A DNA stretch of 64,000 nt from Phycisphaeraceae bacterium (GTDB lineage: Bacteria > Planctomycetota > Phycisphaerae > Phycisphaerales > UBA1924): the NCBI GenBank assembly GCA_020639235.1, contig JACKHC010000001.1, forward strand, positions 1,488,001 through 1,552,000, given 5' to 3'. Under the pieces are notes generated by a model. The model was given only the letters and a program-made list of their open reading frames with translations, was not told where the DNA came from and searched no databases. This document shows positions 52,305 to 60,519 of this stretch, one piece after another. Within the stretch, counting starts at the first letter, position 1. Each line of letters opens with the position of its first letter. The translations under genes were made by a program, and so were the position numbers.

Positions 52305-53761
52305 GCACGGTACTTGTGGTCGATGACAAAGAGATGTTGCGCGACAGCATTGCGCTGACGCTGTCCCGGGCCGGGTTCACGGTGATCGCGGCGTCGGACG
52401 GGGGCGCAGCGCTCGACCTGATCGCGAGGCGTCACCCCGACGCGGTCGTGACGGATCTCAAGATGCCCGGCATGACGGGCGTCGAACTGATCGAGAAGAT
52501 CCGCGAGATGGACGACGATCTTCCCGTCGTTCTGATGACGGCGTTCGGGACCATCGAGACGGCTGTCAAAGCGATCAAACTCGGCGCGTTCGACTACATC
52601 ACCAAGCCGTTCGAGGGCGATGAGCTGGTCGTCGCGGTCAAGCGCGCGATCGAGCACGCGGTGTTGAAGCGCGAGAACACGCTGCTCCGTTTGAGCGGCG
52701 GTCCCGCGGTGGACGCCAGCGCCGCGGGCGGGTTGTTCGGCGTCGATCGCATCCTCGGTGAGTCGCACGCGATCAAGGCGGTGAAGGAGAAGGTCCGATC
52801 GCTCGCGGCGTCTCAGGGCACGGTGCTGATCGCGGGTGAGTCGGGCACGGGCAAGGAAGTCCTTGCGAGGGCGATTCATGAGGAGAGCGCGCGGGCGGCG
52901 TCGCCGTTCATCGGGATCAACTGCGCAGCGATGAGCGAGTCGCTGCTTGAGAGCGAGCTCTTCGGGCATGAGCGCGGCGCGTTCACGGGCGCGGATCGTT
53001 TGCGGAAGGGTCGGTTCGAACTGGCGCACGGAGGAACGCTGCTGCTCGACGAGATTTCCGAGGTCCGGCCGCAGGTCCAGGCGAAGCTGCTGCGCGTTCT
53101 GCAGGAGCGGGCGTTCGAGCGTGTCGGATCGAGCACGACGCTCAGCGTTGATGTGCGCGTGATCGCTACGACCAACCGCGAACTGCGTGAGGAGGTCTCG
53201 GCGGGGGCGTTCCGCCAGGACCTGTACTTCCGGCTGAATGTACTCCCTGTGCATCTGCCGCCGCTGCGCGAGCGGATCGAGGATGTGCGCGTGCTTGCGA
53301 CGCACTTCGTGGCGCAGATCGCCGAGCGCGAAGGGCGTGGTGCGCGGCGGCTGTCCGATCATGCCATGGACCTGCTCCTGACCTATGACTGGCCGGGGAA
53401 TGTGCGCGAGCTGCAGAACCTGTGCGAGCGTGCGGTGGTCCTGGCGCCTCGCGAGGAGATCGGGCCGGAGTTGATCGCGGGGTGGCTGTCCGGACCTCCG
53501 GCGCGTGCCGCGTCTCGGTCGAGCGAGTTGCCGGCGAGCCCGGGTGTGGTGACGCGCCCGCTGGCGGCGGCTGCGTTCCTCGATCCGCAGGGGCATCCGA
53601 AGCAGCTGGCGGAGATCGAGCGTGAGGTGATCGTCGAGACGCTGACACGGTTCGAGGGGCACCGCCAGAAGACCGCGCGGGCGCTGGGAATCGGTGTGCG
53701 GACGCTCGGCCTGAAGATCAAGAAGTGGAAGGAAGAGCAGCTGGTCGCCCCGACGCTGTAG
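52301..53761 (+). CDS. sigma54-dependent NtrC-family response regulator, probable flagellar activator
   Basis: 486 residues. Receiver domain with phosphoacceptor Asp52 (VVTDLKMPG) and DYITKPF. AAA+ domain from about 145, with Walker A GESGTGKE (179-186), the sigma54-contact loop GAFTGA (226-231), GGTLLLDEI and the R-finger region NVLPVHLPPLRERIEDV. A C-terminal Fis-type helix-turn-helix (EREVIVETLTRFEGHRQKTARALGIGVRTLGLKIKKWKEE) ends it. FleR/FlrC-like. A GG-N10-GC sigma54 site begins on the base after its stop, directly before flgB. Confidence 0.93.
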   Translation: MSTVLVVDDKEMLRDSIALTLSRAGFTVIAASDGGAALDLIARRHPDAVVTDLKMPGMTGVELIEKIREMDDDLPVVLMTAFGTIETAVKAIKLGAFDYITKPFEGDELVVAVKRAIEHAVLKRENTLLRLSGGPAVDASAAGGLFGVDRILGESHAIKAVKEKVRSLAASQGTVLIAGESGTGKEVLARAIHEESARAASPFIGINCAAMSESLLESELFGHERGAFTGADRLRKGRFELAHGGTLLLDEISEVRPQVQAKLLRVLQERAFERVGSSTTLSVDVRVIATTNRELREEVSAGAFRQDLYFRLNVLPVHLPPLRERIEDVRVLATHFVAQIAEREGRGARRLSDHAMDLLLTYDWPGNVRELQNLCERAVVLAPREEIGPELIAGWLSGPPARAASRSSELPASPGVVTRPLAAAAFLDPQGHPKQLAEIEREVIVETLTRFEGHRQKTARALGIGVRTLGLKIKKWKEEQLVAPTL

Positions 53762-53777
53762 TGGCAAGGGAATTGCG
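53762..53777 (+). promoter_or_regulatory. sigma54 (-24/-12) promoter of flgB
   Basis: TGGCAAGGGAATTGCG: GG at 53763-53764, ten bases, GC at 53775-53776, differing from the TGGCACG-N4-TTGC consensus at one base. It fills the gap between the sigma54 activator gene and flgB. The expected start (~53788) is only about two bases before the flgB ATG. Confidence 0.6.
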
Positions 53778-53789
53778 AAGGATGTCGGT

Positions 53790-54233
53790 ATGGGGATGAT
53801 CGATGGATTGGTGAATGGCGACTCCCTTCCGGTCCTTGAGGCCGCCATGAAGTTCGCTGCGCGGCGCCAGACGCTCATCCAGCACAACATCGCGAACATC
53901 TCGACCCCCGAGTATCAGACGATGGATGTCTCGCCCAAGAAGTTCGCCAAGGCCCTCGGCGAGGCGGTCGATCGTCGGCGGAGCGACACCGGGGCGGATC
54001 GGGGCGAACTGAAGTTCGAGGGCAACACCGAGATCAAGGTGCTGGACAACGGCGATTTCGAGTTCAAGCCCAGCAAAGGGTCGGGGAACATCCTGTTCCA
54101 CGACCGGAACGATCGAGACCTGGAGCGATCGATGCAGGCGCTGGCGGAGAATGTCGCGGCGTTCCGCGTGGCGACGGAGTTTTTCCGGGGTCGGATCGAG
54201 CTGCTCAATGCAGCGATTCGGGAGCGGCCTTGA
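53790..54233 (+). CDS. flgB: flagellar basal-body rod protein FlgB
   Basis: 147 residues, usual length. LEAAMKFAARRQTLIQHNIANISTPEYQTMDVSPKKFAKAL is the rod signature, with NIANxxTPxY. The C-terminal helix LERSMQALAENVAAFRVATEFFRGRIELLNAAIRER completes the fold. Proximal rod, assembled outside the inner membrane after type III export. AAGGA lies before ATG 53790, though transcription from the sigma54 site would begin after it; ATG 53796 is an alternative start. Confidence 0.94.
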   Translation: MGMIDGLVNGDSLPVLEAAMKFAARRQTLIQHNIANISTPEYQTMDVSPKKFAKALGEAVDRRRSDTGADRGELKFEGNTEIKVLDNGDFEFKPSKGSGNILFHDRNDRDLERSMQALAENVAAFRVATEFFRGRIELLNAAIRERP

Positions 54234-54247
54234 GGCGGAGGTGACTG

Positions 54248-54655
54248 ATGTACGGCGGGCTTGACATCTCTGTGAGCGGCATGATCGCCCAGCGGACGCG
54301 ACTGAATGTGATCGCCACGAACATCGCGAACATGGACTCGGTGGCGACGCCCGGCGGGGACGCCGAACCGTTCCGGAGGAAGATCGCGCTCATGACGACG
54401 GGCGATCCGCGGAAGGGCGAGGGGTCGCTCGGGTCGCACATCAGCGCGATCATTGATGACACGGCGCCTTTCAATAGGAAGTACGAGCCGGGGCATGAGC
54501 TCGCCGACAAGGACGGGTATGTGCTCTACCCGAACATCGACCCGGTGACGGAGCAGATCTCGGCGGTGGAGGCGGTGCGGGCGTACGAGGCGAATGTTGC
54601 GGCGGCGGAGGCGACCAAGGCGCTTGTGGCCCAGGCTTTGCGGTTGATCGCCTGA
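54248..54655 (+). CDS. flgC: flagellar basal-body rod protein FlgC
   Basis: 135 residues. MYGGLDISVSGMIAQRTRLNVIATNIANMDSVATPGGDAEPFRRK is the FlgC N-terminus. VLYPNIDPVTEQISAVEAVRAYEANVAAAEATKALVAQALRLIA is the conserved C-terminus with the YPNIDxVxE motif. Rod subunit in the flagellar basal body. It follows flgB by 14 bases. Confidence 0.96.
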   Translation: MYGGLDISVSGMIAQRTRLNVIATNIANMDSVATPGGDAEPFRRKIALMTTGDPRKGEGSLGSHISAIIDDTAPFNRKYEPGHELADKDGYVLYPNIDPVTEQISAVEAVRAYEANVAAAEATKALVAQALRLIA

Positions 54656-54683
54656 CTCTTTCTGTTTGCGGAGTGACTGACCC

Positions 54684-54995
54684 ATGATCGATCCTCTCGG
54701 GCTGATCGGCGCCCAGAACATCCAGAACCCGAACAGTGCTCAGGCCAAGAAGGCGGGAGATGCGTCTTCGGCGGGTCCGGCGTTCAAAGATGTCCTGATG
54801 GACAACCTCGCGCAGGTCAACAAGTTGCAGCAGGACGCCACGCGGGCGGTTGAGGATCTGCACACCCAGAAGCGGGACGATCTGGAGACGGTTCTCTCGG
54901 CGACGGTTAAGGCCGACACGGCGTTCCGGATGTTGCTGGCGGTGCGGAACAAGGTAATGGAGGCGTACCAGGAGATCCAGCAGATCCGGGTGTGA
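54684..54995 (+). CDS. fliE: flagellar hook-basal body protein FliE
   Basis: 103 residues. An N-terminal variable segment (IDPLGLIGAQNIQN) precedes FKDVLMDNLAQVNKLQQDATRAVEDLHTQKRDDLETVLSATVKADTAFRMLLAVRNKVMEAYQEIQQIRV, the FliE core with the conserved AYxEIxxxxV end. Connects the MS ring to the rod. Followed by a 165-base gap before fliF that carries a candidate sigma54 site. Confidence 0.95.
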   Translation: MIDPLGLIGAQNIQNPNSAQAKKAGDASSAGPAFKDVLMDNLAQVNKLQQDATRAVEDLHTQKRDDLETVLSATVKADTAFRMLLAVRNKVMEAYQEIQQIRV

Positions 54996-55008
54996 CTCTC
55001 GTCGGGGG

Positions 55009-55024
55009 CGGCGCATTTCTTGCG
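55009..55024 (+). promoter_or_regulatory. possible sigma54 promoter upstream of fliF
   Basis: CGGCGCATTTCTTGCG: GG at 55010-55011, ten bases, GC at 55022-55023, with TTGC intact but only 4/6 at the -24 box. The expected start near 55035 gives a leader of about 125 bases to fliF. In such GC-rich DNA a chance match is plausible. Confidence 0.3.
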
Positions 55025-55037
55025 CGTCGGGCATTGC

Positions 55038-55057
55038 GTGCGCTGTTTCAAGCGCAC
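55038..55057 (+). promoter_or_regulatory. inverted repeat in the fliF leader
   Basis: GTGCGCT (55038-55044) and AGCGCAC (55051-55057), perfect 7-bp arms around GTTTCA. It lies just after the possible sigma54 site. A leader hairpin or a protein-binding palindrome. Confidence 0.4.
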
Positions 55058-55160
55058 AACCGGCACGATCCGAAAGTAGATGTGGACAGCGGTCGGCGTG
55101 CGCCGGCCCGCTTTCGCATCGCGCGGAGCGCGGTGTTGACCGAGGCACGGAGGCCCGAGG

Positions 55161-56846
55161 ATGGGACGGCTCAATAAAGCGATCGATCAGATCAGGGCGC
55201 AGATGGCGCGGCTCGGCCCGAGCCAGCGGTTATTGATCGGCTCGCTCGTCGTCATCATGCTGATGACGCTCTTCGTCGTGCAGCAGTACACCGGCAAGCC
55301 GGCGATGGTGCAGCTGATCTCGGGCGCCAGCGCGACCGAGATGGATGACATCCAGTCGTACCTGACGGAGATGGGCGAGCCGTTCACGCTCAAGGGCGGG
55401 GCGATCATGGTGCCGGTCGCCAAGAAGCGTCCGCTGCTGTCGCTCTTGAGCCAGCAGGAGCGACTCCCGGCGGACAACAAGCTGACGCTCGAGTCGATGG
55501 TCGCCAACAGGACATGGTGGGAGACCGCCAAGCAGAGTTCGCAGGCGGAGACCGTAGCGATCCAGAACGAACTGGGCGCGATCATCGCGGGGTGGAAGGG
55601 AATCCGCAGCGCTCGGGTAATCATCGATGTGCCGAGCAGTCAGCCGATCGGCGACCCGAGCCGTGCGCCGACGGCGGCTGTGTCGGTGGTGAGCGAGCGG
55701 GGGATCGATCAGCAGACCGCCGATGCGATTATCCGCTTCGTCACGAGCACGCGCGCTGGTCTGACCGCCGACCGCGTGCGGGTTGTTGATGCGACGATCA
55801 GCCGCCAGTTTCGCGTGACCGATGAGTCCGACTACGGGGCGTCGAACTATCAGGAAGCGGTGGCTTCGATCGAGAAGCGGAAGCAGAACTCGCTGCTCAG
55901 TGCGCTGGCCTACATCCCGAATGTGATCGTCACGGTGCATGCGCAGGTGGAGCAGAAGCGCGAGCAGCGGACGGTCAACAGCGTGCTGCCGGAAGGCGGC
56001 GGCTCGGTCGTGGCGCTCTCGAGCGAGACGGTCTCGACGACCACGAGTTCGGCCGGTGTGCCCGGCGCGGAGCCGAGCGTGCGTGCCAACACGAGTGCTG
56101 ATCTGACGAAGTCCGATTCCGGGGGGGGCGAGTCGAGCTCGCAGCGAACCACGACGACGGAGTTTTCGCCGGAGTTCGGGCGCGAGACCAAGGTGATCAA
56201 CAACCCGGGCGGTTATCCGACCAAGATCAACGCGGTGGTGAGTGTCCCCAGGCATTACTTCGAGCACATCTGGACCAAGCAGCAGGGAACGCCCGCGGAA
56301 GGTGAGGAGGCGCCGGCGCCGCCCGCCGACACTGATCCGGCGTTTACGGCGATTGTTGCCGCGGAAGTCGAGCGAATCTCGCAAGAGGTCCGTCTGCTGA
56401 TCCAGACGGACAATGAGTCGGGAACGGTCGGGGAGGTGGCGGTGTCGATGATTCCAACGATGCCGGACATGTTGGCGGCGGGGATGGCGAGCACGAGCGG
56501 CCCGCTCGGCATGACCGCGGGGACGCTCACGAGCGCCGAGTTCATCAAGACGGTCGGGTTGGGCGGGCTGGCGGTGGTATCGCTCGCGCTGGTCGCGCTG
56601 ACGGCGATGCGGTCCAGCAAGCGCGAGGAACTGCCCAGCGCGGACCAACTCGTCGGATTGCCCAAAGCGCTGGAGGGCGATGCGGACCTGATCGGCGAGG
56701 CGGACGAGGCGGACTCGGTGCTGGCGGGTCTTGAGTTAAGCGACGAGGAACTCACGCAGCGGAAGATGCAGGAGCAGGTGCAGGAGATGGTGAGCAAGAG
56801 CCCCGAGCAGGCCGCGATGGTGTTGTCGCGCTGGGTGCGTACGTAA
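55161..56846 (+). CDS. fliF: flagellar MS-ring protein FliF
   Basis: 561 residues. First membrane helix QRLLIGSLVVIMLMTLFVVQQYTG. Ring-building motifs follow: DDIQSYLTEMGEPFTLKGGAIMVPVAKKRPLLSLLSQQERLP, and ELGAIIAGWKGIRSARVIIDVPSSQPIG. A Ser/Thr-rich beta-collar region follows. The second membrane helix is TVGLGGLAVVSLALVALTAM. The cytoplasmic FliG-binding tail ends MVSKSPEQAAMVLSRWVRT. Forms the MS ring in the inner membrane. Confidence 0.96.
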   Translation: MGRLNKAIDQIRAQMARLGPSQRLLIGSLVVIMLMTLFVVQQYTGKPAMVQLISGASATEMDDIQSYLTEMGEPFTLKGGAIMVPVAKKRPLLSLLSQQERLPADNKLTLESMVANRTWWETAKQSSQAETVAIQNELGAIIAGWKGIRSARVIIDVPSSQPIGDPSRAPTAAVSVVSERGIDQQTADAIIRFVTSTRAGLTADRVRVVDATISRQFRVTDESDYGASNYQEAVASIEKRKQNSLLSALAYIPNVIVTVHAQVEQKREQRTVNSVLPEGGGSVVALSSETVSTTTSSAGVPGAEPSVRANTSADLTKSDSGGGESSSQRTTTTEFSPEFGRETKVINNPGGYPTKINAVVSVPRHYFEHIWTKQQGTPAEGEEAPAPPADTDPAFTAIVAAEVERISQEVRLLIQTDNESGTVGEVAVSMIPTMPDMLAAGMASTSGPLGMTAGTLTSAEFIKTVGLGGLAVVSLALVALTAMRSSKREELPSADQLVGLPKALEGDADLIGEADEADSVLAGLELSDEELTQRKMQEQVQEMVSKSPEQAAMVLSRWVRT

Positions 56847-56864
56847 ACGGAGTGGATGTGATCG

Positions 56865-57902
56865 ATGCGTAAGCCCGGCGAACAACTCCCGTCCGATGCC
56901 TCGCAGCTGCCCGGCGTGACCAAGGCCGCGATTCTGTTTCTGGCGCTCGACACGCAGACCGCGTCGCAGATGCTCAAGCATCTGGATGCGGAGGAAGTCG
57001 AGTCGGTGACGCGGGAACTGGCTTCGCTCGGGCGCGTCAGCGAGTCGCTTCGCATCCAGGTGATTGAAGAGTTCTACGGGATGTCTCTTGCGGCATCGAC
57101 GCAGTCCGAGGGCTCGCTCGATCTGGCCAGGCACCTGCTCAAGGAGTCGATGGATCCGAAGGTCGCGGACCGGATTCTCGGGCAGATTCAAACCCAGGTG
57201 CAGAAGACGCCGTTCGCGTTTCTCCAGAAGGCCGAGGCGGAGAATCTCCTGACCTTTATTCAGGATGAGCACCCGCAGACGATCGCGCTGATCGTGTGCC
57301 ATCTGACGCACCACAAAGCGGCGGAGATTCTGGGCGGGCTGCCGGTGCAGAAGCAGCTGGAGGTCATCAAGCGCATCGCGAACATGGAGCAGACGAACCC
57401 CGAAGTGATCAAGGAAGTCGAGCGGGGGCTGGAGTCGCGGTTGTCGGCGATGCTGACGCAGTCCATGGAGAAAGCGGGCGGCATCGAGACCGTGGCGGAG
57501 ATCCTCAATCTCGCGGACCGCGCGACCGAGAAGGCGATCATGGAGGGGTTGGAGTCGGACGACCCGGATTTGGTCGAAGAGATCCGCCGCCTGATGTTCG
57601 TTTTCGAGGATGTGCTTCTCGTGGACGACAAGGGGATTCAGGCGGTGCTGCGCGAGATCGAGAACGACGAACTGTCGCTCGCGCTCAAGACGGCGTCGCC
57701 GGAACTCAAGGAGAAGATCTTCGGGAACATGTCGGAGCGTGCGGCCTCGCTCATCAAGGAAGACATGGAGTACATGGGACCGGTGCGCGTTGCGGACGTG
57801 GAGTCGGCGCAACAGCGGATCGTGGATGTGGTACGCCGATTGGAAGAGGCGGGCGAGATCATCATCGCCGGCCGCGGCGGGCAGGAAGAGTTGATCGTCT
57901 AA
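56865..57902 (+). CDS. fliG: flagellar motor switch protein FliG
   Basis: 345 residues, normal length. N-terminal VTKAAILFLALDTQTASQMLKHLDAEEVESVTRELASLGRV binds FliF. The EHPQT motif is in FIQDEHPQTIALIVCHL. The torque domain is FVFEDVLLVDDKGIQAVLREIENDELSLALKTASPELKEKIFGNMSERAASLIKEDMEYMGPVRVADVESAQQRIVDVVRRLEE, with the charged residues that contact the stator. C-ring, cytoplasmic. Confidence 0.98.
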   Translation: MRKPGEQLPSDASQLPGVTKAAILFLALDTQTASQMLKHLDAEEVESVTRELASLGRVSESLRIQVIEEFYGMSLAASTQSEGSLDLARHLLKESMDPKVADRILGQIQTQVQKTPFAFLQKAEAENLLTFIQDEHPQTIALIVCHLTHHKAAEILGGLPVQKQLEVIKRIANMEQTNPEVIKEVERGLESRLSAMLTQSMEKAGGIETVAEILNLADRATEKAIMEGLESDDPDLVEEIRRLMFVFEDVLLVDDKGIQAVLREIENDELSLALKTASPELKEKIFGNMSERAASLIKEDMEYMGPVRVADVESAQQRIVDVVRRLEEAGEIIIAGRGGQEELIV

Positions 57903-57923
57903 CGCGCAGCCGGGTGGATCGAC

Positions 57924-58649
57924 ATGGCACTCATCAGACATGCCGAGGCGGACCGGATCGCGCGAGACGCGATCGTGCTGGATCTGGGCGATGTGCGCGC
58001 GCAGGCGGAACTGATCATGTCGCAGGCGAAGGCGCAGGCGTCGAAGGCGATTCTGGCGGCCCGCGCCGAGCGGGAGCGTATCATCGCGGGGGCGCAGGAA
58101 GAGGGCTACCGCGCGGGATTTGAGAAGGGGCACGCCGAGGGGCTCGTCAAGGGCACGGAAGACGGCAACGCGGCGGCCCTGGTCGAACGCAAGGGTGAAC
58201 TCTCGCGGCTGGACTCGGCGTGGTCGGCTGCACTCTCGTCATTCTGCTCAAGCCGGGACGCGATGCTCGATGATGCGCGCGATGCGCTGGTGATGTTGGC
58301 GTGCAGAATCGCTTCGCGTGTCACCCGTCGGACGGTTGATGCGGACCCGACCGTTGTGGTGGACCAGGTGCGTGAGGCGGCGTCGATGCTGACCGGCGTG
58401 TCGCGGTTGGTCGTGGAGGTCGGTCCGGCGAGCGAAGCGATCGTGCGTGAGGCGTTGCCCGGCGTGATGGCGTCGCTCAGTTCGTCGGCGCACGCGGAAG
58501 TTCGCGTGAACGAGTCGCTCACGGACGGCTCGTGCGTGATCCGCAGCGCTCTGGGCGAGATCGATGCCTCGATCGAGACGCAGCTTGACCGCGTCGCCGA
58601 GGCGCTGGTACCGGGCGATCGGTCGCGGCCAACGGACGCGTCGCCGTGA
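57924..58649 (+). CDS. fliH: flagellar assembly protein FliH
   Basis: 241 residues. An N-terminal helical region with ERERIIAGAQEEGYRAGFEKGHAEGLVKGTEDG contains the GxxxG-type repeats typical of FliH. The C-terminal domain (LVMLACRIASRVTRRTVDADPTVVVDQVREAASML ... CVIRSALGEIDASIETQLDRVAEAL) resembles the V/F-ATPase E subunit/FliH fold. Regulates the export ATPase FliI, to which it is coupled by GTGA overlap. Confidence 0.9.
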   Translation: MALIRHAEADRIARDAIVLDLGDVRAQAELIMSQAKAQASKAILAARAERERIIAGAQEEGYRAGFEKGHAEGLVKGTEDGNAAALVERKGELSRLDSAWSAALSSFCSSRDAMLDDARDALVMLACRIASRVTRRTVDADPTVVVDQVREAASMLTGVSRLVVEVGPASEAIVREALPGVMASLSSSAHAEVRVNESLTDGSCVIRSALGEIDASIETQLDRVAEALVPGDRSRPTDASP

Positions 58650-60049
58650 GCGTGATGCGCGAGTCGATGGCGCGGGTCGGCGGCTTCGAGGCGCGCCGCG
58701 TCGTGGGGTCGGTGACAGGGCTGCGCGGCCTGACGGTGCGCGCGTGCGATCTGCCGGCACCGCTTGGGGCGCTTGTTCGGATCGGCTCGGACCTCGACGC
58801 GGAGGTGATCGGGTTCGAGGCGCGCCAGGCGATACTCCTCCCGCTCTCGTCGCCGACGGGCGTCCGGGCCGGTGACCGGGTGACGCTCATCGATCCGACG
58901 CCCTGCATCGGGGTGGGGGATCGTCTCAAGGGGCGCGTGATCGACGGTCTGGGGCGAGCGATCGATGGGGGCGGCGCGGTGCGCGGCTTGTCGTGGCGGC
59001 CGATACGCCCCGAACCGATCAGCGCGATGTCGCGGAAGCCGATCGACACGATGATGCGCACGGGCGTGCGCGCGATCGACCTGATGACCACGATGGGCCT
59101 CGGGCAGCGCATGGGCGTCTTCGCGGGTCCGGGCGTTGGGAAATCCACGCTCCTGGGGATGATCGCGCGTCGATCGGCGGCTGACGTGAATGTCATTGCG
59201 ATGATCGGCGAGCGCGGACGCGAGGTGCGCGAGTTCATCGAAGATGCGCTCGGCGAACAGGGGCTCTCTCGGTCGGTGCTCGTCGTTTCTACGAGCGATG
59301 AGTCGCCCGTGATGCGCGTGCGCGCCGCGATGGCGGCGTGCACGATCGCCGAGCATTTCAGGGATCAGGGCCTGAATGTGATGTTCATGCTCGACTCGGT
59401 GACGCGGTTCGCCCACGCGCAGCGGCAGATCGGCCTGGCGTCCGGAGAGCCGCCGGCGACAAAGGGATACACGCCGAGCGTGTTTGCGCAGCTGCCGATT
59501 CTGCTCGAGCGCGCCGGCGCCACCGAGGATCGCCCCGGCGCCAAGGGCGGGACGATTACCGGGATCTACACGGTGCTGGTCGAGGGAGACGACCTGACAG
59601 AACCGATCTCTGACGCGGTGCGCGGCATTCTCGACGGGCACCTGGTGCTGTCGCGTCGGTTGGCGCAGCGGGGTCATTTCCCGGCGGTGGATGTGCTCGA
59701 CTCGGTGAGCCGGGTCTCGACGCGCGTCGCGCCGGAGGATCTCCTGGGGCCGCGGACGGCGGCGATGCGGCTATTGGCGTCGTATCAGGATGTGGAGGAA
59801 CTGTTGCAGATTGGCGCGTACGCGCGCGGATCGAACCCGGAGACGGACGCCGCCATCGACGCCAAGCCGAGACTGGACTCTGTGTTGCGTCAGACAGTGG
59901 GCGAGGGCGAGCCGTTCGAGGTCTCCAAGGCACGGTTGGCGACGATCACCGAGGAGGCGATGGCATCGATGCGGAACGGTGGCCGGGATACGTCCGCCGG
60001 GCGCACGGCGCGTGCGCCGGCGACACCGAAGCAGGGGGGTAGGAAGTAA
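58646..60049 (+). CDS. fliI: flagellum-specific export ATPase FliI
   Basis: 467 residues from GTG 58646. An N-terminal beta domain, then GDRLKGRVIDGLGRAIDGGG, RTGVRAIDLMTTMGLGQRMGVFAGPGVGKSTLL (Walker A 161-168), IGERGREVREFIED, VMFMLDSVTRFAHAQRQIGLASGEPPATKGYTPSVFAQLP and GGTITGIYTVLVEGDDLTEPISDAVRGILDGHLVLSR. All are FliI/FlaH-type hexameric ATPase hallmarks. Powers unfolding of flagellar export substrates. One-base overlap with fliJ. Confidence 0.98.
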   Translation: MSVMRESMARVGGFEARRVVGSVTGLRGLTVRACDLPAPLGALVRIGSDLDAEVIGFEARQAILLPLSSPTGVRAGDRVTLIDPTPCIGVGDRLKGRVIDGLGRAIDGGGAVRGLSWRPIRPEPISAMSRKPIDTMMRTGVRAIDLMTTMGLGQRMGVFAGPGVGKSTLLGMIARRSAADVNVIAMIGERGREVREFIEDALGEQGLSRSVLVVSTSDESPVMRVRAAMAACTIAEHFRDQGLNVMFMLDSVTRFAHAQRQIGLASGEPPATKGYTPSVFAQLPILLERAGATEDRPGAKGGTITGIYTVLVEGDDLTEPISDAVRGILDGHLVLSRRLAQRGHFPAVDVLDSVSRVSTRVAPEDLLGPRTAAMRLLASYQDVEELLQIGAYARGSNPETDAAIDAKPRLDSVLRQTVGEGEPFEVSKARLATITEEAMASMRNGGRDTSAGRTARAPATPKQGGRK

Positions 60050-60519
60050 TGGCGAAGTTCCGATTCCCGTTGCAGGCGTTGCTGGAGCATCGGAGCCGGA
60101 TCGAGCGGGATCATCGCGTGCTGGTGGCGCAGGCCGAGCGGGCGCGGGTGGATGCGGAGAACGAGGTCCGGTCTCGCCAGCAGTCGATCGTGTCGATCAA
60201 GGATGATCTTCGCGAGGCGCTCTCGCCGGAGGCCGGGTCGATCAATCTGCGCGAGGCACGCCTGCAGGCGAACGCGTCGCTCCACGCGACACTCCGCACG
60301 CAGCAGTCGGCGCTGCAACTCGCGGGGGCGATGCGCCGGGTGGATGGCGCGCGGGCGGCACTGGTTGAGGCGGCCAAGGAGCGTCGGGCGCTGGAGTTGC
60401 TCAGGGACCGGCGGTTTGAGGCATGGAAGCAGCGGATGAACAAGGCCGAGACGAACGAACTGGACGACATCGCCAACGCCAGAGCGGCAAGGGGCGATGA
60501 GGACGAAGGGGCGAACTGA
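60049..60519 (+). CDS. fliJ: flagellar export protein FliJ
   Basis: 156 residues, MAKFRFPLQALLEHRSRIERDHRVLVAQAERARVDAENEVRSRQ, then continuous antiparallel coiled coil to the end (KERRALELLRDRRFEAWKQRMNKAETNELDDIANAR). Start motif and length match FliJ, the central stalk of the export ATPase. Its first base is the last base of the fliI stop, and its stop overlaps the next start likewise. Confidence 0.93.
   Translation: MAKFRFPLQALLEHRSRIERDHRVLVAQAERARVDAENEVRSRQQSIVSIKDDLREALSPEAGSINLREARLQANASLHATLRTQQSALQLAGAMRRVDGARAALVEAAKERRALELLRDRRFEAWKQRMNKAETNELDDIANARAARGDEDEGAN

Noticed and set aside
50927..53899. 990-codon open frame on the minus strand
   Set aside because: It lies fully antisense to the FlgN-like, kinase and activator genes, which have clear domains. 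Arg/Ser/Pro-rich composition is typical of shadow frames in GC-rich DNA.
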